This document shows, one piece after another, positions 5,244-5,545 of a DNA stretch of 5,545 bases (positions within the stretch are counted from its first letter, which is position 1; each line of letters opens with the position of its first letter). Below the pieces are notes generated by a model, which saw nothing but the letters and a program-made list of their open reading frames with translations, searched no databases and was not told the origin of the DNA. The DNA comes from Methanobacteriota archaeon. Its GTDB lineage: Archaea; Halobacteriota; Methanosarcinia; Methanosarcinales; Methanoperedenaceae. The position numbers were made by a program, and so were the translations under genes. Location: positions 1 to 5,545 of the forward strand of contig JAHIHJ010000268.1 of the NCBI GenBank assembly GCA_018899795.1. The letters run 5' to 3'.

Positions 5244-5545
5244 ATGGAACCAATAACAGCATTCTTGGCAATAATCCTGGGGGGTGTCCTTGTGGGGATA
5301 TGTGTACACTTTATCCCTGCAAGCGCTACAGGAGCCATGTCGGCAGCCACAGGCATTGCTACAGGCCCAAGCATGCTTTCAGCAGGAGCAGGGATGGCAG
5401 GTATTCTCTCAGCCGCATATTCAATGGACAGCGGCCTGGCTGTGGTTCTCGCATCAGGGGCTTCTGCTTCTGCCCTTATGATATCATTGACAATTCTGGG
5501 GGGAAATATTGCAAATGCATTCGGCACAGGTGTATCCCCGGCGTC
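5244..5545 (+). CDS. mtrD: Tetrahydromethanopterin S-methyltransferase subunit D, N-terminal part
   Basis: This is the second gene of the mtr operon, 2 bases after the mtrE stop, and it continues past the window end after 100 full codons. The first 24 residues form a membrane span (AFLAIILGGVLVGICVHFIP), followed by the MtrD-typical glycine/alanine-rich segments ATGAMSAATGIATG (28-41), LSAGAGMAGILSA (45-57), and LASGASASALMISLTILGG (near 69-87) leading to FGTGVSPA. MtrD is a polytopic partner of MtrE and MtrC in the sodium-translocating part of the complex. The family match is by remembered pattern (SVHF.P...AAMAQATGIGTG in others); identity is reinforced by gene order. Nothing visible is broken in the part present. 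Confidence 0.93.
   Translation, partial: MEPITAFLAIILGGVLVGICVHFIPASATGAMSAATGIATGPSMLSAGAGMAGILSAAYSMDSGLAVVLASGASASALMISLTILGGNIANAFGTGVSPA

Noticed and set aside
5037..5527. Other open frames across the mtrE/mtrD junction on both strands
   Set aside because: They overlap two strongly recognisable Mtr subunits and have no motifs.

Overview
The window looks like a chromosomal segment of a methane-cycling euryarchaeon (methanogen or ANME-type). The diagnostic genes are mtrE and the start of mtrD, the membrane subunits of the sodium-pumping tetrahydromethanopterin S-methyltransferase, plus an ATP-grasp ligase that best fits MptN, which glutamylates tetrahydromethanopterin. Archaeal TATA-type promoters, leaderless-looking starts and an archaeal-type ATPase with a DUF234-like C-terminus agree with this. 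The MtrE sequence differs clearly from the Methanosarcina and Methanothermobacter forms I remember. Together with the accessory genes this suggests a Methanosarcinales relative such as Methanoperedenaceae, but that placement is a guess.

Layout. Positions 2-380 (+) hold the 3' half of a BRO-family/prophage-antirepressor-like gene, broken by an apparent 2-base deletion near 129. Positions 425-1384 (+) encode a Fic protein with an N-terminal inhibitory motif and a C-terminal winged helix; about 30 residues expected after the catalytic loop appear to be missing. The gap 1385-1527 holds a degenerate array of nine 12-bp units (1388-1495). Positions 1528-2397 (+) encode the probable MptN ligase. Convergent with it, 2456-3868 (-) encodes an AT-rich archaeal-type ATPase with a PD-(D/E)XK-like end, and its promoter carries two tandem 15-bp palindromes. 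Positions 4042-4284 (-) are a short orphan C-terminus resembling the tail of B12-dependent radical SAM proteins, probably a gene remnant. Positions 4360-5241 (+) are mtrE, followed after 2 bases by mtrD, which runs off the window end. No stretch over 300 bases lacks a gene; I saw no tRNA, rRNA, CRISPR array or insertion sequence.

How it fits together. MptN would finish the C1 carrier (tetrahydrosarcinapterin) that Mtr uses when it moves the methyl group between the carrier and coenzyme M, so the core genes share a pathway. Between and beside them lie accessory genes (BRO-like, Fic, ATPase, radical SAM tail), at least two of which show damage. The picture is a core-metabolism locus with decaying or transferred accessory genes inserted around it, rather than a clear new system. 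The most interesting non-coding signals are the tandem operator-like palindromes at the ATPase promoter and the 12-bp array upstream of mptN.
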